Shown piece by piece: positions 44,073-52,604 of a stretch of DNA of 64,000 nt. Source of the stretch: JBCBDX01 sp038529265. Its GTDB lineage: Bacteria; Pseudomonadota; Alphaproteobacteria; Rhizobiales; Rhizobiaceae. Position 1 is the first letter of the stretch; each line of letters begins with the position of its first letter. The notes under the pieces were generated by a model that worked only from the letters and a program-made list of their open reading frames with translations, did not search any database and was not told where the DNA came from. Position numbers and translations under genes: made by a program. Location of the stretch: NCBI GenBank assembly GCA_038529265.1, contig JBCBDX010000001.1, forward strand, positions 186,001 to 250,000, read 5' to 3'.

Positions 44073-44549
44073 TTACCAGTGCGTTGTTCCTGGCGCGCCT
44101 TTTATGGAGCCGGTTATCCACGAATTGACCCATCCGCCGTAGAAGTTGCCGGGTTGCGGAACGATTTGTTCGCCATCGACGAAGCATGCATCCATCGGCT
44201 CTCCATAGACGGAGACATATCCAGTAATCGGTACGAATTGTGACGTTGGTTTTTTGTAGCACCATGCCGCTCGAGCAGCGCTTTTGCCGCCAACCACAAT
44301 GTCAAAGTAGCTGGCCTGTCCTTTCCATTCGCACATAGAAGCCCCCTGTGCGGGGACGAGAACGCCATCTGCAAATGCAGCAAGCGGCAGATAGTAGGTG
44401 GGAGGATGGAAGGTCTCCAACACACGCCAAGCATCCTGCGTTTGCGCAATTGTTTCGCCCGCGAATAAAATTTTGATGGGTTTGGAAAATGACTCCAGCC
44501 TTGGAGGGCGCGGATAGTTCCCGACATCTTCTACCGGTGTTTCTGACAT
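44073..44549 (-). CDS. DUF427 domain protein
   Basis: 158 residues from the ATG at 44549, preceded by GAAGAGAGAT; a start 13 codons upstream is less likely. The family text is evident: IKILFAGETIAQTQDAWRVLETFHPPTYYLP, MCEWKGQASYFDI and AWCYKKPTSQF. DUF427 proteins are small beta-tent-like cytosolic proteins of unknown function. It is divergent from the glutathione S-transferase gene, with 91 bp between the two starts. Confidence 0.88.
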   Translation of the reverse strand: MSETPVEDVGNYPRPPRLESFSKPIKILFAGETIAQTQDAWRVLETFHPPTYYLPLAAFADGVLVPAQGASMCEWKGQASYFDIVVGGKSAARAAWCYKKPTSQFVPITGYVSVYGEPMDACFVDGEQIVPQPGNFYGGWVNSWITGSIKGAPGTTHW

Positions 44550-44640
44550 TTTATCTCTCTTCACCTTGGTGACGTCTTGTAGATCCAATTATTGGGCATA
44601 TGTGCAACGATGGCACAAATGTCCACCGAGGGAACATTCT

Positions 44641-45348
44641 ATGGCAAAAAAGACGTTAGCTGACTTTGAGATTAGCAATCACTGGGAGCCCAATAATCCA
44701 GACATAATCCAACTCTATTCGTTTCCCACACCCAACGGCGTAAAAGCATCGATCGCTTTGGAAGAATTGGGCGTTCCCTATGATCCCCATATGGTCAAAC
44801 TGAACGAGACAACCACCCCAGCTTTCTTGTCTTTGAACCCAAACAATAAAATTCCGGCAATTGTCGATCCAGATGGTCCAAATGGCGAAGCATTTGGGCT
44901 TTGGGAGTCTGGTGCCATACTTATCTATTTGGCGGAAAAGTACGGTGCGCTTTTGCCATCAGACCCGGCCGCAAAAGCCGAGACCATTCAATGGCTGATG
45001 TTCCAAATGGGAGGCATTGGTCCAATGTTCGGCCAATATGGCTTTTTTGCTGTTTTCGGCGGCAAGGACATGGAAGATCCGACAGGGCGTGATCGCTACC
45101 GCAATGAAAGCAAACGTTTGTTGGGTGTGCTCGAACAGCGGTTTGCCGATGGGCGTCAATGGATTATGGGTGATCAGTATACCATCGCTGACATCGCCAT
45201 CTTCCCATGGATAAGGGGCGCAAAGCTCTTTTATAAAGCAGAAGATGCCTTTGAAATGGCCACGCGTACCCACACGATGGCATGGGTTGATCGCTGCATT
45301 GCACGCCCGGCTTCAGAAAAGGGACTGAAGACACCTGCTGTTGAGTAA
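44641..45348 (+). CDS. Glutathione S-transferase (YghU/Ure2p-like)
   Basis: 235 residues from the ATG at 44641, preceded by GAGGGAACATTCT; earlier codons do not look like GST. The thioredoxin-like N-terminal domain has IQLYSFPTPNGVKASIALEELGVPY and NKIPAIVD, with ESGAILIYLAEKYG binding the glutathione gamma-glutamyl group. The C-terminal helical domain has the N-capping motif YTIADIAIFPW. The YghU-like group often binds two glutathiones and has disulfide reductase activity. It is divergent from the DUF427 gene. Confidence 0.92.
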   Translation: MAKKTLADFEISNHWEPNNPDIIQLYSFPTPNGVKASIALEELGVPYDPHMVKLNETTTPAFLSLNPNNKIPAIVDPDGPNGEAFGLWESGAILIYLAEKYGALLPSDPAAKAETIQWLMFQMGGIGPMFGQYGFFAVFGGKDMEDPTGRDRYRNESKRLLGVLEQRFADGRQWIMGDQYTIADIAIFPWIRGAKLFYKAEDAFEMATRTHTMAWVDRCIARPASEKGLKTPAVE

Positions 45349-45487
45349 ACCGCGTTGACGCCTCGCCGTCGCTAAGCCTACGATTGTTCGGTGGCGATGG
45401 CGTCGCCTTCCTGTTTGATCAATCACTTGTCCTGCACGCCCGGACGCTTTTGCAATGAAAAGCGCCGGACGGCGCTTGGGAGATATG

Positions 45488-46717
45488 ATGGAAAGTCAGG
45501 ACATTACAGTAAGGCCAGCGTTTTTCTCGCGCCATGATGGCGGCAAATCAGCTTTGCCTTTCTCCGAGCACGAGTATCAGCGTCGACTGGCTGGGTTACG
45601 TTCGATTATGAGCGAGCGGAACGTTGATGCTGTGCTCCTCACCTCCATGCACAACATAGCCTATTATTCTGGCTTTCTTTACTGCTCGTTTGGTCGCCCG
45701 TACGGATGCGTCGTTACGCATGATCGCTGTACAACGGTTTCTGCCAATATTGACGCCAGCCAACCTTGGCGCCGTTCAGTGGACGAAAATGTCATCTACA
45801 CCGATTGGCAACGTGATAATTATTGGCGCGCCGTTCGAGATTTGGTTGCTGGTGCAAAATCGATTGGTATTGAAGGCGATCATTTAACGCTGCAACAGCG
45901 CGACAAGCTTTCCGAGTTTCTTGATACAGCGCAGGTTATTGATATAGCGCCCGAAACCATGAAGCAGCGCATGATCAAGTCACAAGAAGAGATTGCACTC
46001 ATCACGCATGGCGCACAGGTGGCCGATATCGGTGGCATGGCAATCCGCGATGCCATAAAGCTTGGCGCCAAAGAGATCGACGTAGCAATGGCTGGACGTG
46101 ATGCCATGGAGTTGGAAATTGCGCGCCGTTTTCCTCATGCCGAATATCGAGATACGTGGGTCTGGTTCCAGTCAGGCATCAATACGGATGGTGCTCATAA
46201 TCCTGTCACAGCACGCCAGCTGGAAGCCGGTGACATACTCAGTCTGAATACATTTCCGATGATTTCAGGATACTACACGGCACTGGAAAGAACGCTATTT
46301 TTGGGTGAGCCGGACAGCGCTTCAATGCAAATGTGGGAAGCAAATGTCGCCGCGCATGAACTTGGAATTTCTCTCATCAAAGCTGGTGCAACTTGTTCGG
46401 GAATTTGTGCAGAAATAAACACGTTTTTTGCCGAAGAGAACCTGCTTCAGTATCGATCATTTGGGTACGGTCACTCCTTTGGCGTGCTTTCACACTATTA
46501 CGGTCGCGAAGCTGGCCTGGAACTCAGAGAGGATATCGATACGGTTTTAGAGCCCGGCATGGTCGTATCCATGGAGCCGATGATATGGGTTCCGGAGGGG
46601 ATACCGGGCGCCGGCGGTTACCGAGAACACGATATTCTTGTAATTGAAGAAGACGGTTCGGCACGCAATATCACTGGCTTTCCCTACGGCCCACGCCACA
46701 ACATTGTTGCGGTTTGA
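45488..46717 (+). CDS. Creatinase-like M24 hydrolase
   Basis: 409 residues from the ATG at 45488, 5 nt after GGGAG; an ATG one codon earlier and another at 45455 are possible. The whole length resembles creatinase: TSMHNIAYYSGFLYCSFGRPYG, NVIYTDWQRDNYWRAVRDL, DTWVWFQSGINTDGAHNPVT, FGYGHSFGVLSHYYGREAGLE and VVSMEPMIWVPEGIPGAGGYREHDIL. It has the pita-bread fold without the full metal-ligand set of aminopeptidase P, as expected. Creatinase splits creatine to sarcosine and urea. No creatininase, sarcosine oxidase or urease is present here, so a related guanidino substrate is possible. Confidence 0.88.
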   Translation: MESQDITVRPAFFSRHDGGKSALPFSEHEYQRRLAGLRSIMSERNVDAVLLTSMHNIAYYSGFLYCSFGRPYGCVVTHDRCTTVSANIDASQPWRRSVDENVIYTDWQRDNYWRAVRDLVAGAKSIGIEGDHLTLQQRDKLSEFLDTAQVIDIAPETMKQRMIKSQEEIALITHGAQVADIGGMAIRDAIKLGAKEIDVAMAGRDAMELEIARRFPHAEYRDTWVWFQSGINTDGAHNPVTARQLEAGDILSLNTFPMISGYYTALERTLFLGEPDSASMQMWEANVAAHELGISLIKAGATCSGICAEINTFFAEENLLQYRSFGYGHSFGVLSHYYGREAGLELREDIDTVLEPGMVVSMEPMIWVPEGIPGAGGYREHDILVIEEDGSARNITGFPYGPRHNIVAV

Positions 46718-46850
46718 CGCAAGAACCGACGGTGGTGACCTGGCAATAGACTTTACTGAGTGGGATATTAAGCCGCAGTTTACTGTCTTTAACGTTTGAC
46801 ATCGAAAAACGTAAATCAAGTACCAGATGTTTACTCGGTCGGGCGCACTG

Positions 46851-46877
46851 TGATCCAAATTATGTAAGTGGGATCAT
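46851..46877 (+). promoter_or_regulatory. Hairpin that could cover the ribosome site of the GGDEF/EAL gene
   Basis: TGATCC and GGATCA are complementary across a 14-base loop and end one base before the ATG at 46878. The right arm contains the GGGAT that would bind 16S rRNA, so folding could lower translation. Confidence 0.4.
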
Positions 46878-49274
46878 ATGCTTTCGTGGCTAGAGTACAT
46901 TAATCGTTGGGTCGACAGGGGCACTGGACTCTCCGATTTGTCATCAGCACATCGTAAGCTGGTTAGAGGTGCGCAGTTGCAGTCGATTGCCGACATGCTG
47001 CCACTCGCGCTGGCTGGTACGACCGCTGTTGGTGTTTTGCTCCTGACATTCTCGGTCGACACCGATGTTTTTCCATATTTGATGGGCGTGATTACAGTCG
47101 CGACGCTTGTGCAAGGTTATTTCTGCGGTATTGGCGCATCTGATGTCATCTTGCGACCCAATAAAGCGCCACGCCCTGTTGGCGCATTGGGCACCCGTGT
47201 TTATCTGCTAATGACACTTGTTGCTGCATGTGTATGGAGCGCAACGCTGCTGAAGCTCGCGGGAACGACCGCAGCAGAGGGGTACGCGTTCACTTTGGGC
47301 ATCATCGTGTGCGCCAGCCTCTTGATTTCGATTTACATTTTTGCAGCCTTTGTGCAGGCCGTCATTGTCTTCGCAGTAGTCACCGCCCTGGCCATGGGCT
47401 TTGTACTGGTGCCCAATCTGTCCGGCGCAGAAGCAACGGGAATTATCTCGCTGCTGACAGGGTATGTCATCGTTGTTCCGGGCATGACGCTGGTTAGCGC
47501 ACGAAATTTCGTAAAACGAACCGCCAGCGAATTGGCCCAACGAGAGTCATCGGAACAGCTTGGCCAAAAGCTCTCTGACTTTGAAGAATCATCGCACGAG
47601 TGGTTTTGGGAAACCAACGAGCATGGCAATATCGTTAAGGCATCAGATGATCTTCTTGCCGCGCTTCGTGTGGAAGAAAAAAGCGAACTTGGGACACTCA
47701 GAGCGTTCCAACACATTTCCAGCGTCGTGGAAAAAAGTGCCAGCGACCTGGAGCGGTTCAAAGACGCAATTTTGCATCGCAAGCCTTTTCGCAAGCTCAA
47801 TCTATGCATCAACCATACCGATGGCCCGGCTTGGATACAGGTAAGTGGCAAGCCGGTGTACCATAAATCCGGAAAGTTCAGCGGCTATATCGGTGTAGGT
47901 GCCGACGTGACGATTGAAAAGACTGCCGAGAGCCGCATCGTTGAAATGGCTCACTATGACGGTCTGACCGGGCTGTTGAACCGATCGAGCTTTGCATCAC
48001 GGTTGGAAGCAGCATCCAAGGATTTGGCGCGCAACGAAACGCCGTTCATGCTGATGTTCCTCGACTTGGATAAGTTCAAACTTGTGAACGACACCTATGG
48101 CCACCACACCGGCGACGAGCTTTTGAAGATGGTTGCCAAACGGCTGTCGCAAATTGTTCGACAGGGAGATGCTGTTGCGCGTTTGGGCGGCGATGAGTTT
48201 GCTATCTTGTTTCACAACACAAATGATCCGATCGCCGCTGCATGTTTTGCATCTAGGATTGTGGAGTCCGTTTCACGACCCTACGATTTTGAAACGCATT
48301 TCGCTGTTGTCGGAACCAGCATTGGTGTCGCAATGGCACCTCAGCATGGCAAGGATCCAGATCAGCTACTGCGCAATGCTGATCTCGCGCTTTACCGAGC
48401 CAAGGAAGATGGCCGTGGTCTGTTCCGCTTTTTCGAAGACAGAATGGATACCGAGGAGCGCGAAAAGCGCACACTCGAACTGGATATGCGGACTGCGCTG
48501 GAAGAAGACAAGTTCGGCATGTACTTCCAACCAAAAGTCTGCACGGAAACAGGCCGTATCGTCTGTTTTGAAGCACTGATGCGTTGGGAGCACGAGACCC
48601 GCGGCCAGGTCACACCCGATGAGTTTATTCCGCTGGCCGAGCAATCAAACCTGATTGTCGATATCGGTCGCTGGACCCTCCGCAAGGCCTGCGAGATGGC
48701 AAGTAACTGGCCGCAAGACGTATGTGTTGCCGTCAACATTTCGGCCACTCACTTCATGCGGTCAGAAATTGTAGAAGATGTGAAATCTGCTCTTGATGAG
48801 TTCGGTTTCGATGCAAATCGCCTTGAAGTGGAAATCACCGAATCTCTGATGGTTGCCAACACGGCGGATGTGGCCGCGAACTTGGAAGGCCTGAAAGAGC
48901 TCGGTGTTTCGCTGGCTCTTGATGATTTTGGTACTGGCTATTCAAGTCTGTCCTATCTGACCAAGTTCCCGTTCGACCGCTTGAAGATAGATAAGTCCTT
49001 CATTCAGGATATCGAAACCGACCGTAAGTCCAAAGCGATCATGCGCGCCATTTCCACACTGAGCGAAGACCTTGATATCGCGATTACGGTGGAAGGGGTT
49101 GAAACCGAGGCCCAAGTTGAGTTTCTGAAAACAATCCACTGTGATCAGTTCCAAGGATATTTCTTCTCTTCAGCCATACCTCAGGAAGAAGTGAGCCCGC
49201 TTCTCCTGAAGAATATGGTCGAGACGGATCTAAAGAAGCCAGAACCAACTAGCAATGTCAGGCTTATCGGGTAA
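46878..49274 (+). CDS. Membrane GGDEF-EAL protein with PAS domain (c-di-GMP turnover)
   Basis: A 798-residue protein. An N-terminal membrane region of several helices (about residues 30-205) is followed by a PAS domain (about 225-350; EWFWETNEHGNIVKASDDLL) and the GGDEF domain (about 355-520), with the active site RLGGDEFAILF near residue 436. The EAL domain (about 535-785) has CFEALMRWEH near residue 563, and EITESL, DDFGTGYSSL and KIDKSF motifs. Both active sites look complete, so it may make and break cyclic di-GMP. The I-site RxxD upstream of GGDEF is not obvious. The gene is transcribed alone. Confidence 0.93.
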   Translation: MLSWLEYINRWVDRGTGLSDLSSAHRKLVRGAQLQSIADMLPLALAGTTAVGVLLLTFSVDTDVFPYLMGVITVATLVQGYFCGIGASDVILRPNKAPRPVGALGTRVYLLMTLVAACVWSATLLKLAGTTAAEGYAFTLGIIVCASLLISIYIFAAFVQAVIVFAVVTALAMGFVLVPNLSGAEATGIISLLTGYVIVVPGMTLVSARNFVKRTASELAQRESSEQLGQKLSDFEESSHEWFWETNEHGNIVKASDDLLAALRVEEKSELGTLRAFQHISSVVEKSASDLERFKDAILHRKPFRKLNLCINHTDGPAWIQVSGKPVYHKSGKFSGYIGVGADVTIEKTAESRIVEMAHYDGLTGLLNRSSFASRLEAASKDLARNETPFMLMFLDLDKFKLVNDTYGHHTGDELLKMVAKRLSQIVRQGDAVARLGGDEFAILFHNTNDPIAAACFASRIVESVSRPYDFETHFAVVGTSIGVAMAPQHGKDPDQLLRNADLALYRAKEDGRGLFRFFEDRMDTEEREKRTLELDMRTALEEDKFGMYFQPKVCTETGRIVCFEALMRWEHETRGQVTPDEFIPLAEQSNLIVDIGRWTLRKACEMASNWPQDVCVAVNISATHFMRSEIVEDVKSALDEFGFDANRLEVEITESLMVANTADVAANLEGLKELGVSLALDDFGTGYSSLSYLTKFPFDRLKIDKSFIQDIETDRKSKAIMRAISTLSEDLDIAITVEGVETEAQVEFLKTIHCDQFQGYFFSSAIPQEEVSPLLLKNMVETDLKKPEPTSNVRLIG

Positions 49275-49298
49275 GCGCCATTCCTTGGCGTTCTCGAC

Positions 49299-50927
49299 TT
49301 AGTGCCCGGCGCCGAAGCTACCTGTTCGGATACCATAGTGAACCGCAACGCCATAGTCCGGGTCATCGTCGCTGTCGATGATCAGCTGGCCCGCGCGGTT
49401 CAAGAGATAGTGGCAGTCGCGCGATAGGTGCTTCAGTTGAAGCGACTTTCCTTCAGCCTCATATTTCATGGCGATTGACTCAATAGCCTGCAAAGCTGAC
49501 TGATCCGCGACGCGTGAATTCAGGAAATCGATGGTGACCACGGAAGGGTCATTTGTCGGATCAAAGAGCTCCGAAAATCCATCGGCTGAACCAAAGAACA
49601 AGGGCCCTTGCACGGCATAGACTTTAGCGCCTTCCGGTGTGACATGGGTGTTGGCTGAGATGCGTGTCGCGTTCTGCCAGGCATAGGCCAGCGCGGAGAC
49701 AATCACCCCGACCACCACGGCCATCGCCAAGTCGGTCATCACGGTTACCACGGTCACGAGAATGATCACGAACGCATCGACGCGCGGGATTTTGCGCATG
49801 ATGGTCAGTGAGTTCCACGCAAAGGTGCCGATCACCACCATGAACATGACGCCGACCAGCGCTGCCAATGGGATCTGCTCAATCAACGGCGAGGCAAACA
49901 GGATAAAGACCAAAAGGAACAGCGCCGCTGAAATGCCGGAAAGGCGCGTGCGCCCGCCTGACTTCACATTGATCATCGACTGGCCGATCATCGCGCAGCC
50001 GCCCATGCCGCCGAAGAAGCCGGTGACGCCATTGGCAAGGCCTTGCGCCCAACATTCTTTCGATGCGCCGCCGCGCTGACCGGTAATGTCGCCAACAAGG
50101 TTGAGCGTCAAAAGGCTTTCAATCAGCCCGATTGCCGCGAGGATCACCGCATAGGGCAGTATGATTTGCAGCGTTTCCAAGTTCAGCGGAACCGCCGGAA
50201 TATGGAACATGGGCAGGCCGCCCTCGATAGAAGCCATGTCACCGACACGCGGCACATCCAGGCCGAACACAATGACGATCCCGGCGACAATCCCGATACC
50301 CATCAGCGGTGCGGGAACAGCATTGGTGATTTTGGGCGCGGCCCAGATGATCGCCATGGTTAGGCCGACGAGCGCGAGCATCACGATCAGCGGTATGCCG
50401 GAAAGCCACTCGCCATTGGCCATGCCGTGGCCTGCGCTTTCGGCCGTGCCGGGCACCTGGAACTGTGAAAGCTGCGCCAGGAAAATCACAATCGCCAGGC
50501 CGTTGACGAAGCCCAGCATGACCGGATGCGGCACCAGACGGATAAAGCGGCCCAAATGGAAGATACCGGCCAGAATTTGCAGGATGCCCATGAGGACGAC
50601 GGTTGCGAAAAGATACTCAACACCGTGCTGCGCGACGAGCGCGACCATCACCACCGCCAGCGCGCCGGTCGCGCCGGAAATCATGCCGGGCCGCCCACCG
50701 AAAACAGCCGTGATGAGCCCGACCAGAAACGCCGCATAAAGCCCAACCAGCGGGTGAACCCCGGCCACAAAGGCAAACGCCACCGCTTCGGGTACCAGCG
50801 CCAAAGCGACCGTCAATCCCGCCAATAATTCAGTTTTCAGAACATCAGGCGTGAACTGGGCGATTGGTGAGCGTTGGTTGTCGGTAGACAAGTTGTCGGC
50901 AAATGCTGACAGGGCAGAACGGATCAT
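49299..50927 (-). CDS. SulP-family anion transporter with STAS domain
   Basis: I use the ATG at 50927 (542 residues, MIRSALSAFADNLSTD); the open frame reaches 51329 but those codons do not look like SulP. The SulP core (about residues 30-400) includes VPEAVAFAFVAGVHPLVGLYAAFLVGLI, GATGALAVVMVALV and GGMGGCAMIGQSMINVKSGGRTRLSG. The STAS-like end (about 430-525) has PSVVTIDFLNSRVADQSALQAI. Substrate may be sulfate, bicarbonate or another anion. An Stf0-type sulfotransferase gene lies 0.7 kb away on the same strand. Confidence 0.92.
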   Translation of the reverse strand: MIRSALSAFADNLSTDNQRSPIAQFTPDVLKTELLAGLTVALALVPEAVAFAFVAGVHPLVGLYAAFLVGLITAVFGGRPGMISGATGALAVVMVALVAQHGVEYLFATVVLMGILQILAGIFHLGRFIRLVPHPVMLGFVNGLAIVIFLAQLSQFQVPGTAESAGHGMANGEWLSGIPLIVMLALVGLTMAIIWAAPKITNAVPAPLMGIGIVAGIVIVFGLDVPRVGDMASIEGGLPMFHIPAVPLNLETLQIILPYAVILAAIGLIESLLTLNLVGDITGQRGGASKECWAQGLANGVTGFFGGMGGCAMIGQSMINVKSGGRTRLSGISAALFLLVFILFASPLIEQIPLAALVGVMFMVVIGTFAWNSLTIMRKIPRVDAFVIILVTVVTVMTDLAMAVVVGVIVSALAYAWQNATRISANTHVTPEGAKVYAVQGPLFFGSADGFSELFDPTNDPSVVTIDFLNSRVADQSALQAIESIAMKYEAEGKSLQLKHLSRDCHYLLNRAGQLIIDSDDDPDYGVAVHYGIRTGSFGAGH

Positions 50928-51624
50928 GGGAGAGCTTTCGCGTTTGCTAGATTGCGCACACAAATAGAGGGATTTTTGTGCAATGCAACGAGGCAGTGTG
51001 CCGAAACCGGTATAGGCGCTCAAATGGCGCGCGCATGTGTTACCGCGCGCCACTTCGACGCCGGATTGTCCAAGGCTCACAAATGCGAGGCTTCGCCATG
51101 CGCAAAGCGCCAATGCCTTATAGTGTGCAAGGCCTGCGAAGCCCCGCGCGGAGATTTGATGTGATGGGTCGGGCATCTTCGGCACACTCAAGTCAAGCGA
51201 AGCGCCGACGTTGGCCGGCAAGCGTATTGCAAAGCAATCGCTGAGAGGCCGCCCCCGAGCCTTCGCGCGGCGTCGCGCTCCGGCGTTCATCACTCGAATT
51301 GATATCATCAATTCGCGGCCTTCGGCCACCGTTCTTCACCCTCTTCACCGAAACCGGACTTGTGTCCGATCCGGTGGCGAAAAGAGCCCGCAGCGTTGCT
51401 GGCTGCGCTTTGCTCCATCCGCATAAGCCGACCCCGTTGGTGCAACTGCCAACAAACCCGACCGCTCCGCTGCCAATCTTCCGGCGTTTTGACACGCCGT
51501 TGTGACGAAGATTGGTGCGGTGAGGGTAAGTGAGGGTTGGAAGGTGGTTGATAAGTTTTGTGTCGGGGCCGGGCGGGGAGCGGTCATTCGTTGCGGTTAC
51601 CTGAAGTTCCGCTTTGCGTTCACG
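50928..51624. other. About 0.7 kb without a convincing gene
   Basis: Open frames on both strands here are short, overlap one another and show no recognisable domain; their residues are rich in Arg, Ser and Ala, as expected for shadows of GC-rich DNA. I find no tRNA, rRNA or known riboswitch. A hairpin with 9-bp arms CGAATTGAT/ATCAATTCG and a 3-base loop lies at 51295-51315. The promoter of the SulP gene should lie near its left end. The composition suggests decayed or non-coding RNA-bearing DNA, without proof. Confidence 0.5.
51295..51315. repeat. Palindromic hairpin in the gene-free stretch
   Basis: The arms CGAATTGAT and ATCAATTCG are perfect complements around the loop ATC. It is AT-rich against a GC-rich background, so it may be an operator for an unknown regulator or part of a non-coding RNA. 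Confidence 0.6.
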
Positions 51625-52386
51625 CTACGTTGCCTCTAAGTCAAAACGCTCGCGCCACTGTCGATTGATTTGGTTAGCAAGCCTGGCGGTCGGCGTAGGT
51701 ATCCCGCTCGCGATTGTGCCGTCTGCCCCAAGTGCATCGAGTATCCGCTTTAACTGTTTTTGCGGTTCTCTTGCGAGAGCCTCATAGGAGACTTCAAGAG
51801 GCTCCACTGATTGCTCTTCGAACCAAGAGCGCCAAGCGACATCAAACTCGATGAACTCAGCCATCTGTGATCGTATGGCGTCCGGATCGTAACCTTCTTC
51901 CCTCCGAATATCTTGTCTTTCGAGAACATTTCCATCGGCTCTGCGGTGCCAAAGCCCGGTTTGCTCCGCGCGTATGTAGGAAATCGCTTGGTCGAGCTTG
52001 TCCCCTCGCGAAAGAAAGATGAATAGCGTCGGACCAAAAGCCGCTTGGATGCGATCTGCGTCTGACGTATGGTCAGGGTACATGAAGCGAAGCTGATCCG
52101 TGAAGAACGCGAAGCTGCCGCGCTGAAGTCTAAACCCAAAGACTTTGGTTTCGCCTTTCCCGCGAGCTTTCGCTGCTTCGAAAATGGCGTCCAACAACTC
52201 GCGTCTGGTAGCTATCTCGTTGGCTTTGAGGTCATAGTAATCCAGCCAAGCGTCAATCGACGGTTTGTGAAAAAGATAGCCGGGATTCCCGGCAACTTTG
52301 GTCTCGGCTAGCAGTTTACAGAGCATCGTGCTGCCGCTGCGGGGCGATGTGCAAACAACGTAAGACGTGAACGGTGGATTTGGCAT
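51625..52386 (-). CDS. Stf0-type sulfotransferase
   Basis: A 253-residue protein. The PAPS 5'-phosphosulfate loop appears at the start as YVVCTSPRSGSTMLCKLLAET, and the 3'-phosphate region includes LFIFLSRGDKLDQAISYIRAEQTGLWH. This combination is characteristic of the Stf0 sulfotransferases, some of which sulfate trehalose or glycolipids. The C-terminal PLEVSYEALAREPQKQLKRIL is also conserved. The acceptor is unknown. A SulP anion permease lies downstream on the same strand; no PAPS synthesis genes are present. Confidence 0.88.
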   Translation of the reverse strand: MPNPPFTSYVVCTSPRSGSTMLCKLLAETKVAGNPGYLFHKPSIDAWLDYYDLKANEIATRRELLDAIFEAAKARGKGETKVFGFRLQRGSFAFFTDQLRFMYPDHTSDADRIQAAFGPTLFIFLSRGDKLDQAISYIRAEQTGLWHRRADGNVLERQDIRREEGYDPDAIRSQMAEFIEFDVAWRSWFEEQSVEPLEVSYEALAREPQKQLKRILDALGADGTIASGIPTPTARLANQINRQWRERFDLEAT

Positions 52387-52553
52387 GTTGTCTCTTCAAG
52401 AATGCTATCGGTGATCGTTAGCGGACTTTTGTGACAGCTGAAGCATCATGCGCTATGGGCCCGGAGCAGACGTTCGCGTTCGTGGCTGCCTAAAGCCGCC
52501 CTTACCAAGGATCATGGGAGTTTGACATTTCCGATGGCGCTCGATTTGGACGT

Positions 52554-52584
52554 AAAAAAAGCCGGGTCTTTGCCCGGCTTTTTT
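52554..52584 (-). terminator. Bidirectional terminator after the C69 dipeptidase gene
   Basis: The 6-bp stem GCCGGG/CCCGGC with a 6-base loop is flanked by seven A and six T residues, so it can work on both strands. It lies 21 bases past the stop of the gene at 52605 on the minus strand. Confidence 0.88.
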
Positions 52585-52604
52585 GTCTGCATATGTGAGG
52601 TCAA

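Noticed and set aside
50161..50739. A 192-codon plus-strand frame opposite the SulP gene
   Set aside because: Composition rich in Ser, Pro, Met and Ala typical of antisense to membrane-protein codons.
50928..51329. A 134-residue N-terminal extension of the SulP protein
   Set aside because: The added residues are not SulP-like, and the family starts near the 50927 ATG.
51193..51495. A 100-codon minus-strand frame in the gene-free stretch
   Set aside because: No domain, Arg/Ser-rich and overlapped by several equal frames; not enough to call a gene.
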